Below are positions 16,156 through 24,821 of a stretch of DNA of 57,214 nt, piece by piece. Source of the stretch: Magnetococcales bacterium (GTDB taxonomy: Bacteria > Pseudomonadota > Magnetococcia > Magnetococcales > Magnetaquicoccaceae); the NCBI GenBank assembly GCA_015234115.1, contig JADFWP010000003.1, positions 1 through 57,214 on the forward strand, written 5' to 3'. Every line of letters begins with the position of its first letter. Positions within the stretch are counted from its first letter, which is position 1. The notes below the pieces were generated by a model. That model did no database searches. It was not told the DNA's origin and was given only the letters and a program-made list of their open reading frames with translations. A program made the translations under genes and the position numbers.

Positions 16156-17205
16156 TCAAACAGAGTCCGCCTTTCTCTTCCGAACCGCAACCTTCCGCTC
16201 CTGTTCCAACCGATTGACCTGCTCAACAGCCTCCCGGAAATGGATCTCCACCGGAGAGGGTTCTTCCAGAAGACGGGCGCGATAATGATCGTACTGTGTA
16301 TGAACCCACTCCTGGGCCATCTGGTGGCTGACCGTTCCGGCATGGGTCAGAATCTCCCGATCCGCTGCCCGTAAAAAGTCATCCAACTTGGCGATCCAAT
16401 CCCGCATGGTCATGGGGCGACGGTTCAAGGCCTGCAATTCGGCAAAATCCAGATACATGGTGACGATGCGGTTCAAGGCATCGATCTCTTCATGGGTCAG
16501 ATAGTTCTTGGCCACCTCCGCATCCGCACGGGTGGGACGGTCGCCCAACCAAGAGGTCAGGCCCATGTGAGGGAGAGAAGCATCGGCCCGCTGCCTCTTG
16601 ATCTCGGATGCAGTGTGACCGTGCGCTGCCCAGTGGATCTTATTTTGCACCTTGGCGAAAAATTGCTGGGAAAGATCATTCTTTGGATCATAATCCATAC
16701 TGGTAGCATAAATATCGAGAACTTTTCGATAAAATACCTTTTCCGAGGCGCGGATATCCCGGATGCGGGCGAGCAGTTCATCAAAATAACCCCCACCCCC
16801 TGCCTGTTTCATCCGCTCATCGTCCAGGGCAAACCCCTTGACCATATACTCCCGCAACCGCTGAGTGGCCCAAATGCGAAACTGAACACCGCGCTGTGAA
16901 CGTACCCGATAGCCGACTGAAATGATCACATCCAGATTAAAAAATTGGGTCTGATATTTCTTACCATCACCGGCAGTTGTCAAGTATTCCTTGACCACTG
17001 CCTCTGGCACCAACTCTCCTGCGGAGAAAATGTTACGGAGATGCAGGCTGATGTTCTGTTTGCTGGTGTCAAACAGCTCCGCCATCTGGTTTTGGCTCAA
17101 CCAGACCGTCTCATCTTGCAAAACAACCTGCAATTTTGATCGTCCATCTTCGGTTTGATACAAAATCACCTGCCCAAACCGAAGATCATGCTCGTCCGTC
17201 TTCAT
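16156..17205 (-). CDS. rhuM: RhuM family protein
   Basis: 349 residues. The N-terminal half has GQVILYQTEDGRSK, ETVWLSQNQMAELF and TSKQNISLHLRNIF, typical of RhuM, a Salmonella pathogenicity-island protein family of unknown biochemical role found in many accessory regions. LDVIISVGYRVRSQRG is also conserved. The ATG at 17205 is preceded by AAGGAG with an 8-nt spacer. An upstream TTG at 17226 is less likely. A basic C-terminus (RKVAVRKRKADSV) suggests nucleic-acid contact. It lies directly after gspE and converges with the HI0074 gene. Confidence 0.88.
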   Translation of the reverse strand: MKTDEHDLRFGQVILYQTEDGRSKLQVVLQDETVWLSQNQMAELFDTSKQNISLHLRNIFSAGELVPEAVVKEYLTTAGDGKKYQTQFFNLDVIISVGYRVRSQRGVQFRIWATQRLREYMVKGFALDDERMKQAGGGGYFDELLARIRDIRASEKVFYRKVLDIYATSMDYDPKNDLSQQFFAKVQNKIHWAAHGHTASEIKRQRADASLPHMGLTSWLGDRPTRADAEVAKNYLTHEEIDALNRIVTMYLDFAELQALNRRPMTMRDWIAKLDDFLRAADREILTHAGTVSHQMAQEWVHTQYDHYRARLLEEPSPVEIHFREAVEQVNRLEQERKVAVRKRKADSV

Positions 17206-17222
17206 GCCATGCTCTCCTTCGG

Positions 17223-17240
17223 TCAATCCTCACGGGTGAC
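17223..17240. repeat. 18-bp direct repeat, right copy (inside gspE 3' end)
   Basis: Identical to 15640-15657. It consists of the last five codons and stop of gspE. The segment between the two copies (15658-17222, about 1.57 kb) contains only the HI0074-like gene and rhuM. Confidence 0.9.
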
Positions 17241-18725
17241 GCGCAGAATCTCTTCCAGCGTGGTGCGACCACTATGCAGCAGTCGCAAGCCGTCGTCGCG
17301 CAGACCGGTCGAAAAGGTGCGGGCATGGGCGATCAATTCCCGTTCTCCGGCACTGTCATGGATCAATCCTTTCAGGGTGTCATCAATGGGGACCAGTTCG
17401 TAAATCCCGCCGCGCCCGGCAAAACCGCTCCCCAGGCAGGCTTCGCACCCGACCGCCTCATACAGCCGTTCCGGTTTCATCGACCAGGGACCGCCATTGA
17501 ATCCCAGATCGGCCCACTCCGCATCCCCAATGGCGCGGGGCTTTTTGCAAGCGGCGCAGAGCAGCCGCACCAGCCGTTGGGCCACCACCGCCGTGAGACT
17601 CGATGACAACAGATACGGCTCCACCCCCATATCCTTCAGGCGGGCCATGGCGCCGATGGCGCTGTTGGTGTGCAGGGTGGAAAGGACCAGATGACCGGTC
17701 AGGCTCGCCTGCACCGCAATGCGTGCGGTCTCCACATCGCGAATCTCCCCCACCATCACGATATCCGGATCCTGGCGCAAAATGGCCCGCAGGCCGCGCG
17801 CAAAGGTGAGATCCACCTTGGTATTGACATGGGTTTGACCGATCCCTTCCAGATCGTATTCAATCGGATCTTCCACGGTCATGATGTTGCGGCTGGTTTC
17901 GTTCAGGCGGCGCAGCACGGCATAGAGGGTGGTGGTTTTTCCGGAGCCGGTGGGGCCGGTGACCAGAATGATGCCGTTGGGGCGGTGGATCAGGCGATCC
18001 AGGGTATCGCGCATGGCCGGGACCATGCCCAGTTCTTCCAGGCTCAAGCGTCCGGCCTGTTTGTCGAGCAGACGCATCACCACCCGTTCGCCATGGCCGG
18101 TGGGCAGGGTGGAGACACGCACATCCACCGGTCGTCCGGCAATGCGCAGGGAGATCCGGCCATCCTGGGGCAGCCGTTTTTCGGCGATATCGAGTCGCGC
18201 CATCACCTTGACGCGCGAGGCGATCAACGGTGCCAGGGCACGCCGAGGTTCCAGCACCTTGCGCAGCACCCCATCGACCCGAAAGCGGACCGCAAGCCGA
18301 TCCTCGTAAGGTTCCAGGTGGATATCCGATGCCCCATGCTTGACCGCTTCGGTCACCAGGGCATTGATCAGGCGGATGATCGGGGCGTCATCGTCGCTTT
18401 CGGCCAGATCGCGCGGTTCGCCGATCTGTTCGGCAGCCTGCTCCAGATCCAGGGTGTCGTCCAGGGATTCCATCTCTTCCATGGCCTGGGAGGATCCGGC
18501 CTCGAAGGTACGGCGCAGCATGGCCTCGAACGGTTCCGGGGGCAGTTCGGTCAGACGCAGCGGGCGGCGGAAACGGCGTTGCAACTCCAGCAGGACCGGC
18601 AGCCGCAGATCCGGACGATGATGGATCCGCAGGGCGCCGCCCTCTTCGACCCCGGTCACCAAGGCGCCGTGCCGTTTGGCAAAGGAGTAGGCCAGAGCCG
18701 GAATTTTATTGGAATCGGTAGACAT
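17223..18725 (-). CDS. gspE: Type II secretion system ATPase GspE
   Basis: 500 residues from the ATG at 18725 (an in-frame TTG at 18746 would overlap gspD). The N1E domain is followed by the N2E domain with ASDIHLEPYEDRLAVRFRVD and the AAA-type core: Walker A GPTGSGKTTT, Asp box TVEDPIEYDLEG, Walker B LRQDPDIVMVGEIRD and His box TGHLVLSTLHTN. The C-terminal zinc tetracysteine is present as CAACKKP and CEACLGSGF. It powers pseudopilus assembly from the cytosolic face. Only gspC, gspD and gspE are here, so gspF-M must be elsewhere. The stop codon lies in the 18-bp repeat. Confidence 0.95.
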   Translation of the reverse strand: MSTDSNKIPALAYSFAKRHGALVTGVEEGGALRIHHRPDLRLPVLLELQRRFRRPLRLTELPPEPFEAMLRRTFEAGSSQAMEEMESLDDTLDLEQAAEQIGEPRDLAESDDDAPIIRLINALVTEAVKHGASDIHLEPYEDRLAVRFRVDGVLRKVLEPRRALAPLIASRVKVMARLDIAEKRLPQDGRISLRIAGRPVDVRVSTLPTGHGERVVMRLLDKQAGRLSLEELGMVPAMRDTLDRLIHRPNGIILVTGPTGSGKTTTLYAVLRRLNETSRNIMTVEDPIEYDLEGIGQTHVNTKVDLTFARGLRAILRQDPDIVMVGEIRDVETARIAVQASLTGHLVLSTLHTNSAIGAMARLKDMGVEPYLLSSSLTAVVAQRLVRLLCAACKKPRAIGDAEWADLGFNGGPWSMKPERLYEAVGCEACLGSGFAGRGGIYELVPIDDTLKGLIHDSAGERELIAHARTFSTGLRDDGLRLLHSGRTTLEEILRVTRED

Positions 18726-18742
18726 GCGGGCAGGCCCAATTT

Positions 18743-20890
18743 TCAATAGTTGGACGAACGCGCCCGTACCGGCTTGGGTGGAGGCGGCTGACGCGGCGGT
18801 GAGGAGGGGTCGTTTGGCGTGGCCAAAGGCTCGCTCCAGACCGTCGCCGGACGCGGCAAGGGCGTTCCCCCATCCGGATCGTTCACCGCCCCCTTGCCCA
18901 ACCCCCGTTCCAATCGCAAACCACTGCCGAGTTCCGGCAGCAACGGGGTCTGCTCATCCAGAGTGAGCGGCCCGCGCCCGCGCGGGGCATTGCGCTGCCG
19001 CTCCCGCATGACGCGATATTTCTCGTGAGTCAACTGAATCCCGTCATCCCGGGTGCGCAAAATGGTGGGACGCAGAAAAACCATCAAATTGCGTTTCTCG
19101 TCCGAAGTCCCTTCCGCCTGAAACAACGCCCCCAGCAAAGGAAGATCGCTCAACCCCGGCACCCGTTCGTTGTTCAACTGCCGACCCGAACGGATCAAAC
19201 CGCCCAATACCAGAATCTGTTGATCGTCCACCAGCACCGCCGTCTTGATGGTGCGGGTGTCGGTGTCCCGGTTGCCCAACGCATCGCGGGTCGCGGCCAC
19301 CTCCGAAACCTCCTGCTGAATATCCAGACGCACCACATCCCCTTCGCTGATCTGCGGCTTGACCTTGAGAGAGAGTCCGACATTCTCGCGCGTGGTGGTG
19401 GTGAAAGGAGAGCCGCCCTGAATGGTGTTGGTCTGGCCCGTGGTCACGGAAATCTTCGAGCCGACCATGATCTCGGCCTCTTCGTTGTCCAAAGTGACCA
19501 CCGTGGGCGTGGAAAGCACATTGTTCGAAGTGTCGCTGTTCAGGGCACGCAACAAACCGACGAAATTGTCCCCATTGGTCCCGCCCACCAGCAACCCGGA
19601 GACCCCGGATAACGCAGTCGCGGTCGTGGCCGTAAAACCGTCAGCCACCACGCCCCCGAGTTGAATCAAACTCGGATTGGCAGTGGAAAAACTGGTCCCG
19701 CCCAACACCCCTTTGCTGTCGCCCCTGCTGCCGAGAATCCCCCACTGGATGCCCAGTTCCGCCGCTTTCTTGACCGAAACCTCGACAATGATCGCCTCCA
19801 CCTGTACCTGAGCCTGACGCACATCCAGACGCCGGATCACATCCTGCATGGATTTCAACAGGGTCGCCGGCGCGGTGATGACCAAAGAGTTGGTCCCCTC
19901 ATAGGCCTGCACATTGACAATCCCAGCCGCCACATCCGGCTTTTTCTCTTTTTGGGTATTTTTAACGTAATCCTGACCCATGGATCCCAACACATCGACC
20001 AGTTTCTTGGCATTGGCATGCCGCAGCGTGACCACGCGGGTGTTGCCAACCACATCGACCGGAGTATCGAGATGGGTGATGATGGCGCGCAGACGCAAAC
20101 GGGTCGCCTTGTCGCCCCCCAACAGAATGGTATTGGTGCGATCATCGGCCACCGCCGTGGTCCGGGCCGCACCCCCGCCTCCACCACCGGGCGGACCTCC
20201 CCCCGGACCTCCCGGAGCAGCCGCCGCCGCATGCCCCTGCTCCAGGGCATTGATCACCCGCGCCACCTCCGAAGCCGAAGCATTCTCCAGACGAATCGCC
20301 TCGACATCCCCCTCGTCGGGTTGATCGACCCGCTGCACGATCATCGACAGACGCTCGATCACATCCGCATGATCGGACACGATCAGCATGTTGCCCTCAT
20401 CCTGGGCTGCCATGTGGGCATTCTGGCTGATCATCGGACGCAGTGCATTCACCAGCCGGTTGGCCCCGACATGACGCAACTTGAAAACCCGCGTCACCAC
20501 CTCGCCGCCATCGGGTTGCTCCTCTTCCCGGGAATTGGCATTGGATTTCATTTTGGTGTCGGGAATGATCTTGATGGCACCGTTTTCCGTGGGCACGGCG
20601 ATATAACCGTGAACCTCCAGAATGGAGAGAAACATCCGGTAGAGATCTTTTTCGGTCATGGGCGCAACCGAAATGACCGTGACCTTGCCCTTGATCTGCG
20701 GATCGAGGATGAAATTGCGTCCCGTGGCCTGGGCCACGGTTTCAACGAGGGTGGTCAGATCCGCGCCACGCAGATTCAGCGTCAACTCCTTGGCCGCAAC
20801 CGGCATGACCACGCCGATCCACATTCCCAGGAACACCACCAGCCATGAAATCCGCACCCACATCGTCTTGATGATCTTCTCCGAAGGCAT
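18743..20890 (-). CDS. gspD: Type II secretion system secretin GspD
   Basis: 715 residues from the ATG at 20890 (TTG at 20908 and ATG at 20863 are alternatives). A signal peptide (WLVVFLGMWIGVVMPVAA) leads to the N0 domain (LNLRGADLTTLVETVAQATG), N1-N3 repeats, and the secretin core with VPGLSDLPLLGALF and the transmembrane beta region. A glycine/proline-rich loop (GGPGGGPPGGGGGG) interrupts N3, as in several secretins. The C-terminus is proline-rich and may contact a pilotin. It forms the outer-membrane channel. gspE follows after 17 bp. Confidence 0.94.
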   Translation of the reverse strand: MPSEKIIKTMWVRISWLVVFLGMWIGVVMPVAAKELTLNLRGADLTTLVETVAQATGRNFILDPQIKGKVTVISVAPMTEKDLYRMFLSILEVHGYIAVPTENGAIKIIPDTKMKSNANSREEEQPDGGEVVTRVFKLRHVGANRLVNALRPMISQNAHMAAQDEGNMLIVSDHADVIERLSMIVQRVDQPDEGDVEAIRLENASASEVARVINALEQGHAAAAAPGGPGGGPPGGGGGGAARTTAVADDRTNTILLGGDKATRLRLRAIITHLDTPVDVVGNTRVVTLRHANAKKLVDVLGSMGQDYVKNTQKEKKPDVAAGIVNVQAYEGTNSLVITAPATLLKSMQDVIRRLDVRQAQVQVEAIIVEVSVKKAAELGIQWGILGSRGDSKGVLGGTSFSTANPSLIQLGGVVADGFTATTATALSGVSGLLVGGTNGDNFVGLLRALNSDTSNNVLSTPTVVTLDNEEAEIMVGSKISVTTGQTNTIQGGSPFTTTTRENVGLSLKVKPQISEGDVVRLDIQQEVSEVAATRDALGNRDTDTRTIKTAVLVDDQQILVLGGLIRSGRQLNNERVPGLSDLPLLGALFQAEGTSDEKRNLMVFLRPTILRTRDDGIQLTHEKYRVMRERQRNAPRGRGPLTLDEQTPLLPELGSGLRLERGLGKGAVNDPDGGTPLPRPATVWSEPLATPNDPSSPPRQPPPPKPVRARSSNY

Positions 20891-20944
20891 GCCCTGCGGC
20901 ACATCCAAACCGCAACCAGTTCGGGATATGGAGTTTTTGGCCCA

Positions 20945-21058
20945 GGCGTCGCCTGCGGCGACCGGGAGGCGCGCCTGCTAAAAAGCGCGCCAAAGGCCAA
21001 GTCCCAAGGGCTTCGCCCCTGGACCCCACCAGGGGGATAATCCCCCTGGACCCCTGTT
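20945..21058. repeat. Dispersed REP-like palindromic element, copy A
   Basis: About 114 bp between gspC and gspD. It contains GGCGTCGCCTGCGGCGACC, GGCGCGCC...GCGCGCC, GGGCTTCGCCCCT and CCAGGGGGATAATCCCCCTGG stem-loops. It is clearly related to 36784-36904. The nested hairpins would lie in the gspC-gspD mRNA. Confidence 0.85.
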
Positions 21059-21088
21059 AATAGAACGACGCATCCAGATGAGCGCAGT

Positions 21089-21994
21089 TCAATTGGAACC
21101 AAATGCAAGATTGACCGACATCGGCTGGCCATCGCGCATCAAGGACAACTGCACAGACTGGCTCTGACCCAAGGCAGCCAACGCCTCCCGCCCGGCGTTG
21201 AGCGAGGTCAAAGGCTGACCATTGACCACGGTAACCACATCGCCGGGTTGCAGGCCCAGTTTATCCAGCAATCCGGGATCACTCCCGGCCTGCAAGGCAA
21301 ACCCGGTGAATCCACCCTCCTTGCCCATCATCGGCGTAACCGGAAATTTCTTGAACACTTCATCCGGTCGGGTCTGAAACTGCTCCCGCAACTGCTTCAA
21401 AACCATGGCAGGATCGTCCGGCGTTGGATTCGAGGCGGCAGCCGGATTCCCCGGCTTCTCTTCCAAAGGAACGACATTCTTGGGCAGCCGCAAGGTCTCG
21501 AAGCGTCCCCCCTTTTCCAGAATCACCCGATCCGATTGCACGCTGACGATCCGGGCATCTCCAGGCAGCTTGTCCGCACTGGAGACGAGCTTTTCGGCCT
21601 CGGAACCGCTGCGCACTAAAACCCAGGATTGCCCCTCCCCGCCCTTTTCAGCGAGCAGGCCGGTCAGGGTCAGATGCAGACGGGTCTCCGGGGCATCTTC
21701 CGGGATCCGCTCCTTGCCGGCAGCGGTCTGGCCCTTCTTCTGGCCCTCGGGTGGACGCCCAAAGGGGTGCCAGTCGTTCCAGACCAGCTCCGGCGCACTC
21801 CCCGGTTTGGCCTTGGCGGTTCCGGTCTGCTGTTTTGCCACCGGCAGGGCCGCTTCATCGCCCCCGGTTACAGATCGGTAGATCCGATAAAAATCATAAG
21901 CGCAGAAAACAAACAAAGAAACATTCAGCAGCCAGACCAGCCATTGGCCTGACCGGGAGATCCGATCCACTGGAGCGCGCAGCGCCTGAGCCAC
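21089..21994 (-). CDS. gspC: Type II secretion system inner-membrane protein GspC
   Basis: 301 residues with GTG start, SD GGAGGG and a 7-nt spacer. One transmembrane helix (about 19-40, VWLLNVSLFVFCAYDFY), a Pro/Lys-rich linker, a homology region (about 105-175 with LTLTGLLAEKGG, WVLVRSG, RIVSVQSDRVILEKGG) and a C-terminal PDZ domain (about 220-300, GLQPGDVVTVVNGQPL). It links the inner-membrane platform to GspD and helps select substrates. A strong terminator separates it from the dsr genes upstream, so gspC is the first gene of a gspC-D-E operon. Confidence 0.93.
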   Translation of the reverse strand: MAQALRAPVDRISRSGQWLVWLLNVSLFVFCAYDFYRIYRSVTGGDEAALPVAKQQTGTAKAKPGSAPELVWNDWHPFGRPPEGQKKGQTAAGKERIPEDAPETRLHLTLTGLLAEKGGEGQSWVLVRSGSEAEKLVSSADKLPGDARIVSVQSDRVILEKGGRFETLRLPKNVVPLEEKPGNPAAASNPTPDDPAMVLKQLREQFQTRPDEVFKKFPVTPMMGKEGGFTGFALQAGSDPGLLDKLGLQPGDVVTVVNGQPLTSLNAGREALAALGQSQSVQLSLMRDGQPMSVNLAFGSN

Positions 21995-22008
21995 TTTCCA
22001 TCCCTCCC

Positions 22009-22052
22009 AAAAAACAAAAAAACCCCGTGCTGACTAAAATAACAGCACGGGG
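22009..22052 (-). terminator. Rho-independent terminator after dsrP
   Basis: On the minus strand CCCCGTGCTG (22052-22043) pairs with CAGCACGGGG (22032-22023) around a 10-nt loop, followed by TTTTTTTGTTTTTT. It ends the dsr transcript 22 bp after dsrP and insulates gspC. Confidence 0.95.
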
Positions 22053-22073
22053 GACAAAATTGAAGCAGAAATC

Positions 22074-23270
22074 TTAAGGATTCCAGGGAAGCACCCAGCC
22101 CTCGGGAGCTTCGGCCTTGGCAGGCAACATGCGGAAGAAACGGATGCCCAACACATAGATCAGTCCGGAGACCCCCACCCCACCCAATCCGAGAAAGAGT
22201 TCGTTCAGAGTGGGCATGTAACTCCCGGCCACGCCATCCTGGAAAGCGCTGGAGATGGTGTATCCCGGAAAGAGATCAAGGGGATAAGACTGACCGGCGA
22301 GCAGGGTATGGGCCACGAAGCAGAACGCTCCGACGATCACCAGAGCGGAAGCCTTGAGCACGCCCGGCACGCTGTTGCCGATGGTATGATGGAACATCAA
22401 GGCCAAAGGAATCACCACGCCGATCCCCCACACCCCCAGCCAATAGAGCCAGGCCCAGGGACCGGTGAGGATCCAGCTCTCCACGGCATAGGAGGCCGGA
22501 TCATAGAAACGGGTGAATTTCTCCACCACCAGCAGATAGGCGACCAGCACCAGGAAAAAGATCAGGGCATTGCGCATGCCGAAGATCAACCGTGCATCGA
22601 GTTCCCGTTTGGTCCAACGAAAGGTGTAGAAGAGCAGCAGAATCCCCACCGCCGTACCCGAGGTCAACGAGATGGCCACAAAGGTGGGGGCGGTGATCGC
22701 CGAGCCAAAGACCTCGCGCCCCTGGATCACGCCGAAGATCGAGCCGGTGCCGGTGGTCAGCACCAGACGCCAGCCAAAAGCAGCCGTACCGACGACCTTC
22801 TTGTATTGCTTGTACTCGAACATGGTCCAGAGATAGAGCAGACACAAGGTCATGAAGCCGGTATACAGAAAGACGTTCCAGGTGAACATGGAGCGGAAGT
22901 TCATGTAAACCATGGGCAAAAGCATGTTGTCGGGCCGTCCCAGATCGAGCATCAGCACCGTCAACCCGCCCACCAGCAGGGCGATGGAGAGAAAAGCCGA
23001 AAAACGTCCGAACTGCTCAAACTGCTTGACCGCGAAGACCGTGGACATGGAACCCATGTTCAAGGCGCCCGAGGCCATGACCAAGAGCGAAATGGCAAAG
23101 ATGTGCGGCAAACCCCAGACGATCTGGTTGTTCATGCCGGTGACGGCGTGGCCGTGGATTTCGACATACAGAAAAGAGCCAGCCCCCATCAGCACCAACA
23201 CACACAACGCAAGGAGCAGTTTCCAGAATCCAAGCGAACGGCCTTCGATGGCGGAATATTCACTGAGCAT
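22074..23270 (-). CDS. dsrP: DsrP, NrfD/PsrC-family quinone-interacting membrane subunit
   Basis: 398 residues with about ten hydrophobic helices, for example LLLALCVLVLMGAGSFLYV near the start and AWLYWLGVWGIGVVIPLALM near the middle. It belongs to the NrfD family. In the DsrMKJOP complex DsrP exchanges electrons with quinone in the inner membrane, in contact with DsrO and DsrJ. It follows dsrO by 12 bp and is the last gene of the dsr operon. Context, rather than sequence alone, separates it from other NrfD homologues such as PsrC or HybB. Confidence 0.88.
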   Translation of the reverse strand: MLSEYSAIEGRSLGFWKLLLALCVLVLMGAGSFLYVEIHGHAVTGMNNQIVWGLPHIFAISLLVMASGALNMGSMSTVFAVKQFEQFGRFSAFLSIALLVGGLTVLMLDLGRPDNMLLPMVYMNFRSMFTWNVFLYTGFMTLCLLYLWTMFEYKQYKKVVGTAAFGWRLVLTTGTGSIFGVIQGREVFGSAITAPTFVAISLTSGTAVGILLLFYTFRWTKRELDARLIFGMRNALIFFLVLVAYLLVVEKFTRFYDPASYAVESWILTGPWAWLYWLGVWGIGVVIPLALMFHHTIGNSVPGVLKASALVIVGAFCFVAHTLLAGQSYPLDLFPGYTISSAFQDGVAGSYMPTLNELFLGLGGVGVSGLIYVLGIRFFRMLPAKAEAPEGWVLPWNP

Positions 23271-23282
23271 GGTAGCGGCCTC

Positions 23283-24038
23283 CTAGATTCCCTGATAATG
23301 GACATGGGGCTTGAGACCCAGATCGGCACGAATGGTTTGGGTCTTTTCCTTGAGGAGTCGCTGAGAAATCTCCGAGTTGGGATCGTTGATATCCCCGAAG
23401 ATCATGGCGTTCTTGTTCGCCTTGGCGCAGGCCTCGACACAGGCCGGGGCTTTGCCTTCGTCCAGACGATGGGCGCAGAAAGTACATTTTTCCACCACAC
23501 CCGCAGCGCGAATCGGCACATTGGGATTGGTATCCCTGGGGGGTTTGGTTTTGTAAAAGACCAGGGAGCGCGCCTTGTAGGGACAGGCGATGATGCAATA
23601 GCGACACCCGATGCAACGATGTTTGTCGATCAGCACCAGTCCATCGTGACGGACAAACGAAGCCGCCGTGGGACAGACATGCACGCAAGGGGGATTTTCG
23701 CAGTGGTTGCAGAGCACCGGCAGACTGACGGGTGCCTTGCGCTGACTTTGATCCCGCAACTCCACCTTGCGAATCCAGTGGATATCCCGCCCCGGATCGC
23801 CGAAAAGCTGGACATTGTTTTCCGTCCGGCAGGCGGAAAGACAGGCGGTGCAATCGCTGGTGCAGCGGTTGGTATCGATGAGCATGGCCCATCGTTTGGT
23901 GGAACGTGCGGAGTCCGGAGAGGTGGCCGCAGAGGCATCCGGGGCCGGAGCCGCGATCAGACGCAGACCCGGTGCCAATGCCACTCCGGCGGCGATGGCC
24001 CCTCCCAGGCCCAAAATCGATCTTCTATCCATGGTCAT
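23283..24038 (-). CDS. dsrO: DsrO, periplasmic four-cluster ferredoxin subunit
   Basis: 251 residues. The N-terminus DRRSILGLGGAIAAGVALAP is a twin-arginine signal. Cysteine groups CTSDCTACLSAC, CNHCENPPCVHVC, CIGCRYCIIAC and CTFC...CVEAC can hold four [4Fe-4S] clusters, the arrangement of PhsB/NrfC-type ferredoxins. DsrO passes electrons between the cytochrome DsrJ and membrane DsrP in the periplasm. The ATG has a CAGGAA SD with an 8-nt spacer. It lies 21 bp after dsrJ. Confidence 0.9.
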   Translation of the reverse strand: MTMDRRSILGLGGAIAAGVALAPGLRLIAAPAPDASAATSPDSARSTKRWAMLIDTNRCTSDCTACLSACRTENNVQLFGDPGRDIHWIRKVELRDQSQRKAPVSLPVLCNHCENPPCVHVCPTAASFVRHDGLVLIDKHRCIGCRYCIIACPYKARSLVFYKTKPPRDTNPNVPIRAAGVVEKCTFCAHRLDEGKAPACVEACAKANKNAMIFGDINDPNSEISQRLLKEKTQTIRADLGLKPHVHYQGI

Positions 24039-24059
24039 GGCGGAAGTTCCTGAAAGGGG

Positions 24060-24410
24060 TCATTTGGGATATTGATGGCATTCAAAACAGTTGGGCGCCA
24101 CCGCCGCATAGGCGTGGCAGCGGTCGCAGAACCGCTCCCGGCTCGGATGGCAACCGGCGCAGGAGAGGAAGGATTCCGATTTGACGGTGATCCCTTCACG
24201 CACGGTCTCGTCCCGTTTGTGTTTCAAAAAGTCCATGTGGTTGCGCCGCATCCATTCGGCATCGCGGACACAGGGTCCGCGTACAGCTTTTTCCGGTGTG
24301 GGCGGATCGGCCCATACGGCAAACGGAGCCGCGATCCACGCCGCGAACAGGACCAGAAGCAGGAAGGACGCTCGCGACATGCGTCCTGCCATGGATGTGG
24401 GAGACTTCAC
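24060..24410 (-). CDS. dsrJ: DsrJ, triheme cytochrome c
   Basis: 116 residues from GTG at 24410, preceded by GGAGGAGGAG at good spacing. The longer upstream frame is unlikely because it would read through a hairpin. A signal peptide or anchor (ASFLLLVLFAAWIAAPFAVWA) is followed by RGPCVRDAEWMRRNHMD and three heme sites, CAGCH, CDRCH and CFECH, near the C-terminus. The Cys in the first segment matches the proposed axial Cys ligand of DsrJ in Allochromatium. It is a periplasmic subunit of DsrMKJOP. dsrM and dsrK are absent from the window. Confidence 0.9.
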   Translation of the reverse strand: MKSPTSMAGRMSRASFLLLVLFAAWIAAPFAVWADPPTPEKAVRGPCVRDAEWMRRNHMDFLKHKRDETVREGITVKSESFLSCAGCHPSRERFCDRCHAYAAVAPNCFECHQYPK

Positions 24411-24437
24411 GGACGCTCCTCCTCCATCGGGTTCATA

Positions 24438-24482
24438 CCCCCACCGCCTTGCGGGGTGGTTCCACACGCAAGGCGGTGGGGG
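24438..24482. promoter_or_regulatory. Perfect 15-bp hairpin between dsrH and dsrJ
   Basis: CCCCCACCGCCTTGC (24438-24452) and GCAAGGCGGTGGGGG (24468-24482) are exact inverted repeats around a 15-nt loop that itself has GTGG/CCAC. On the dsr (minus) strand no T run follows, so it is not a standard terminator. It sits about 15 nt before the dsrJ SD. mRNA processing, stability control or partial attenuation are possible roles. Confidence 0.85.
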
Positions 24483-24498
24483 CTTGAGATGATTTTGG

Positions 24499-24792
24499 TT
24501 ACAGCCAGGAATGGGTGGTGTTTTTCTCAACCAGATCCACGAACCCGTTGTAATCGGTAATTTTGATACCCGGCACCAGTTCGGTCACTGCCCTGGCTTT
24601 CAGGTCGGCACTCAAGGCGAGCACCTCGCACTTTTGCATCGCCTCTTCCAGCAGAGCGATTTTGGCATTGCCGGCCTGTGCCGCCAGCACGCCATCCTCG
24701 ATCAACAGGATGACATCGCCGGAGCGGGCAAAACGGACACAGCTTTCCAGAGTGGTATTCTGGAAGGGGGATTTGTTCACGGTATGCAGCAT
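24499..24792 (-). CDS. dsrH: DsrH, sulfur-relay subunit (TusB-like)
   Basis: 97 residues starting MLHTVNKSPFQNTTLESCVRF, the standard DsrH/TusB opening. The Cys in LESC matches the sulfur-binding Cys of the family. DsrE, DsrF and DsrH form a cytosolic alpha2-beta2-gamma2 hexamer that hands persulfide sulfur to DsrC. Adjacent dsrJOP and dsrN favour the Dsr role over tRNA thiolation by TusBCD. SD GGAG with a 9-nt spacer. 29 bp after dsrF. Confidence 0.9.
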   Translation of the reverse strand: MLHTVNKSPFQNTTLESCVRFARSGDVILLIEDGVLAAQAGNAKIALLEEAMQKCEVLALSADLKARAVTELVPGIKITDYNGFVDLVEKNTTHSWL

Positions 24793-24821
24793 GACCCAGG
24801 TCTCCTCGATTCCGTCAATGC

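Noticed and set aside
24438..24482. Intrinsic terminator between dsrH and dsrJ
   Set aside because: No T run follows the stem on the dsr strand, so it was recorded as a regulatory hairpin.
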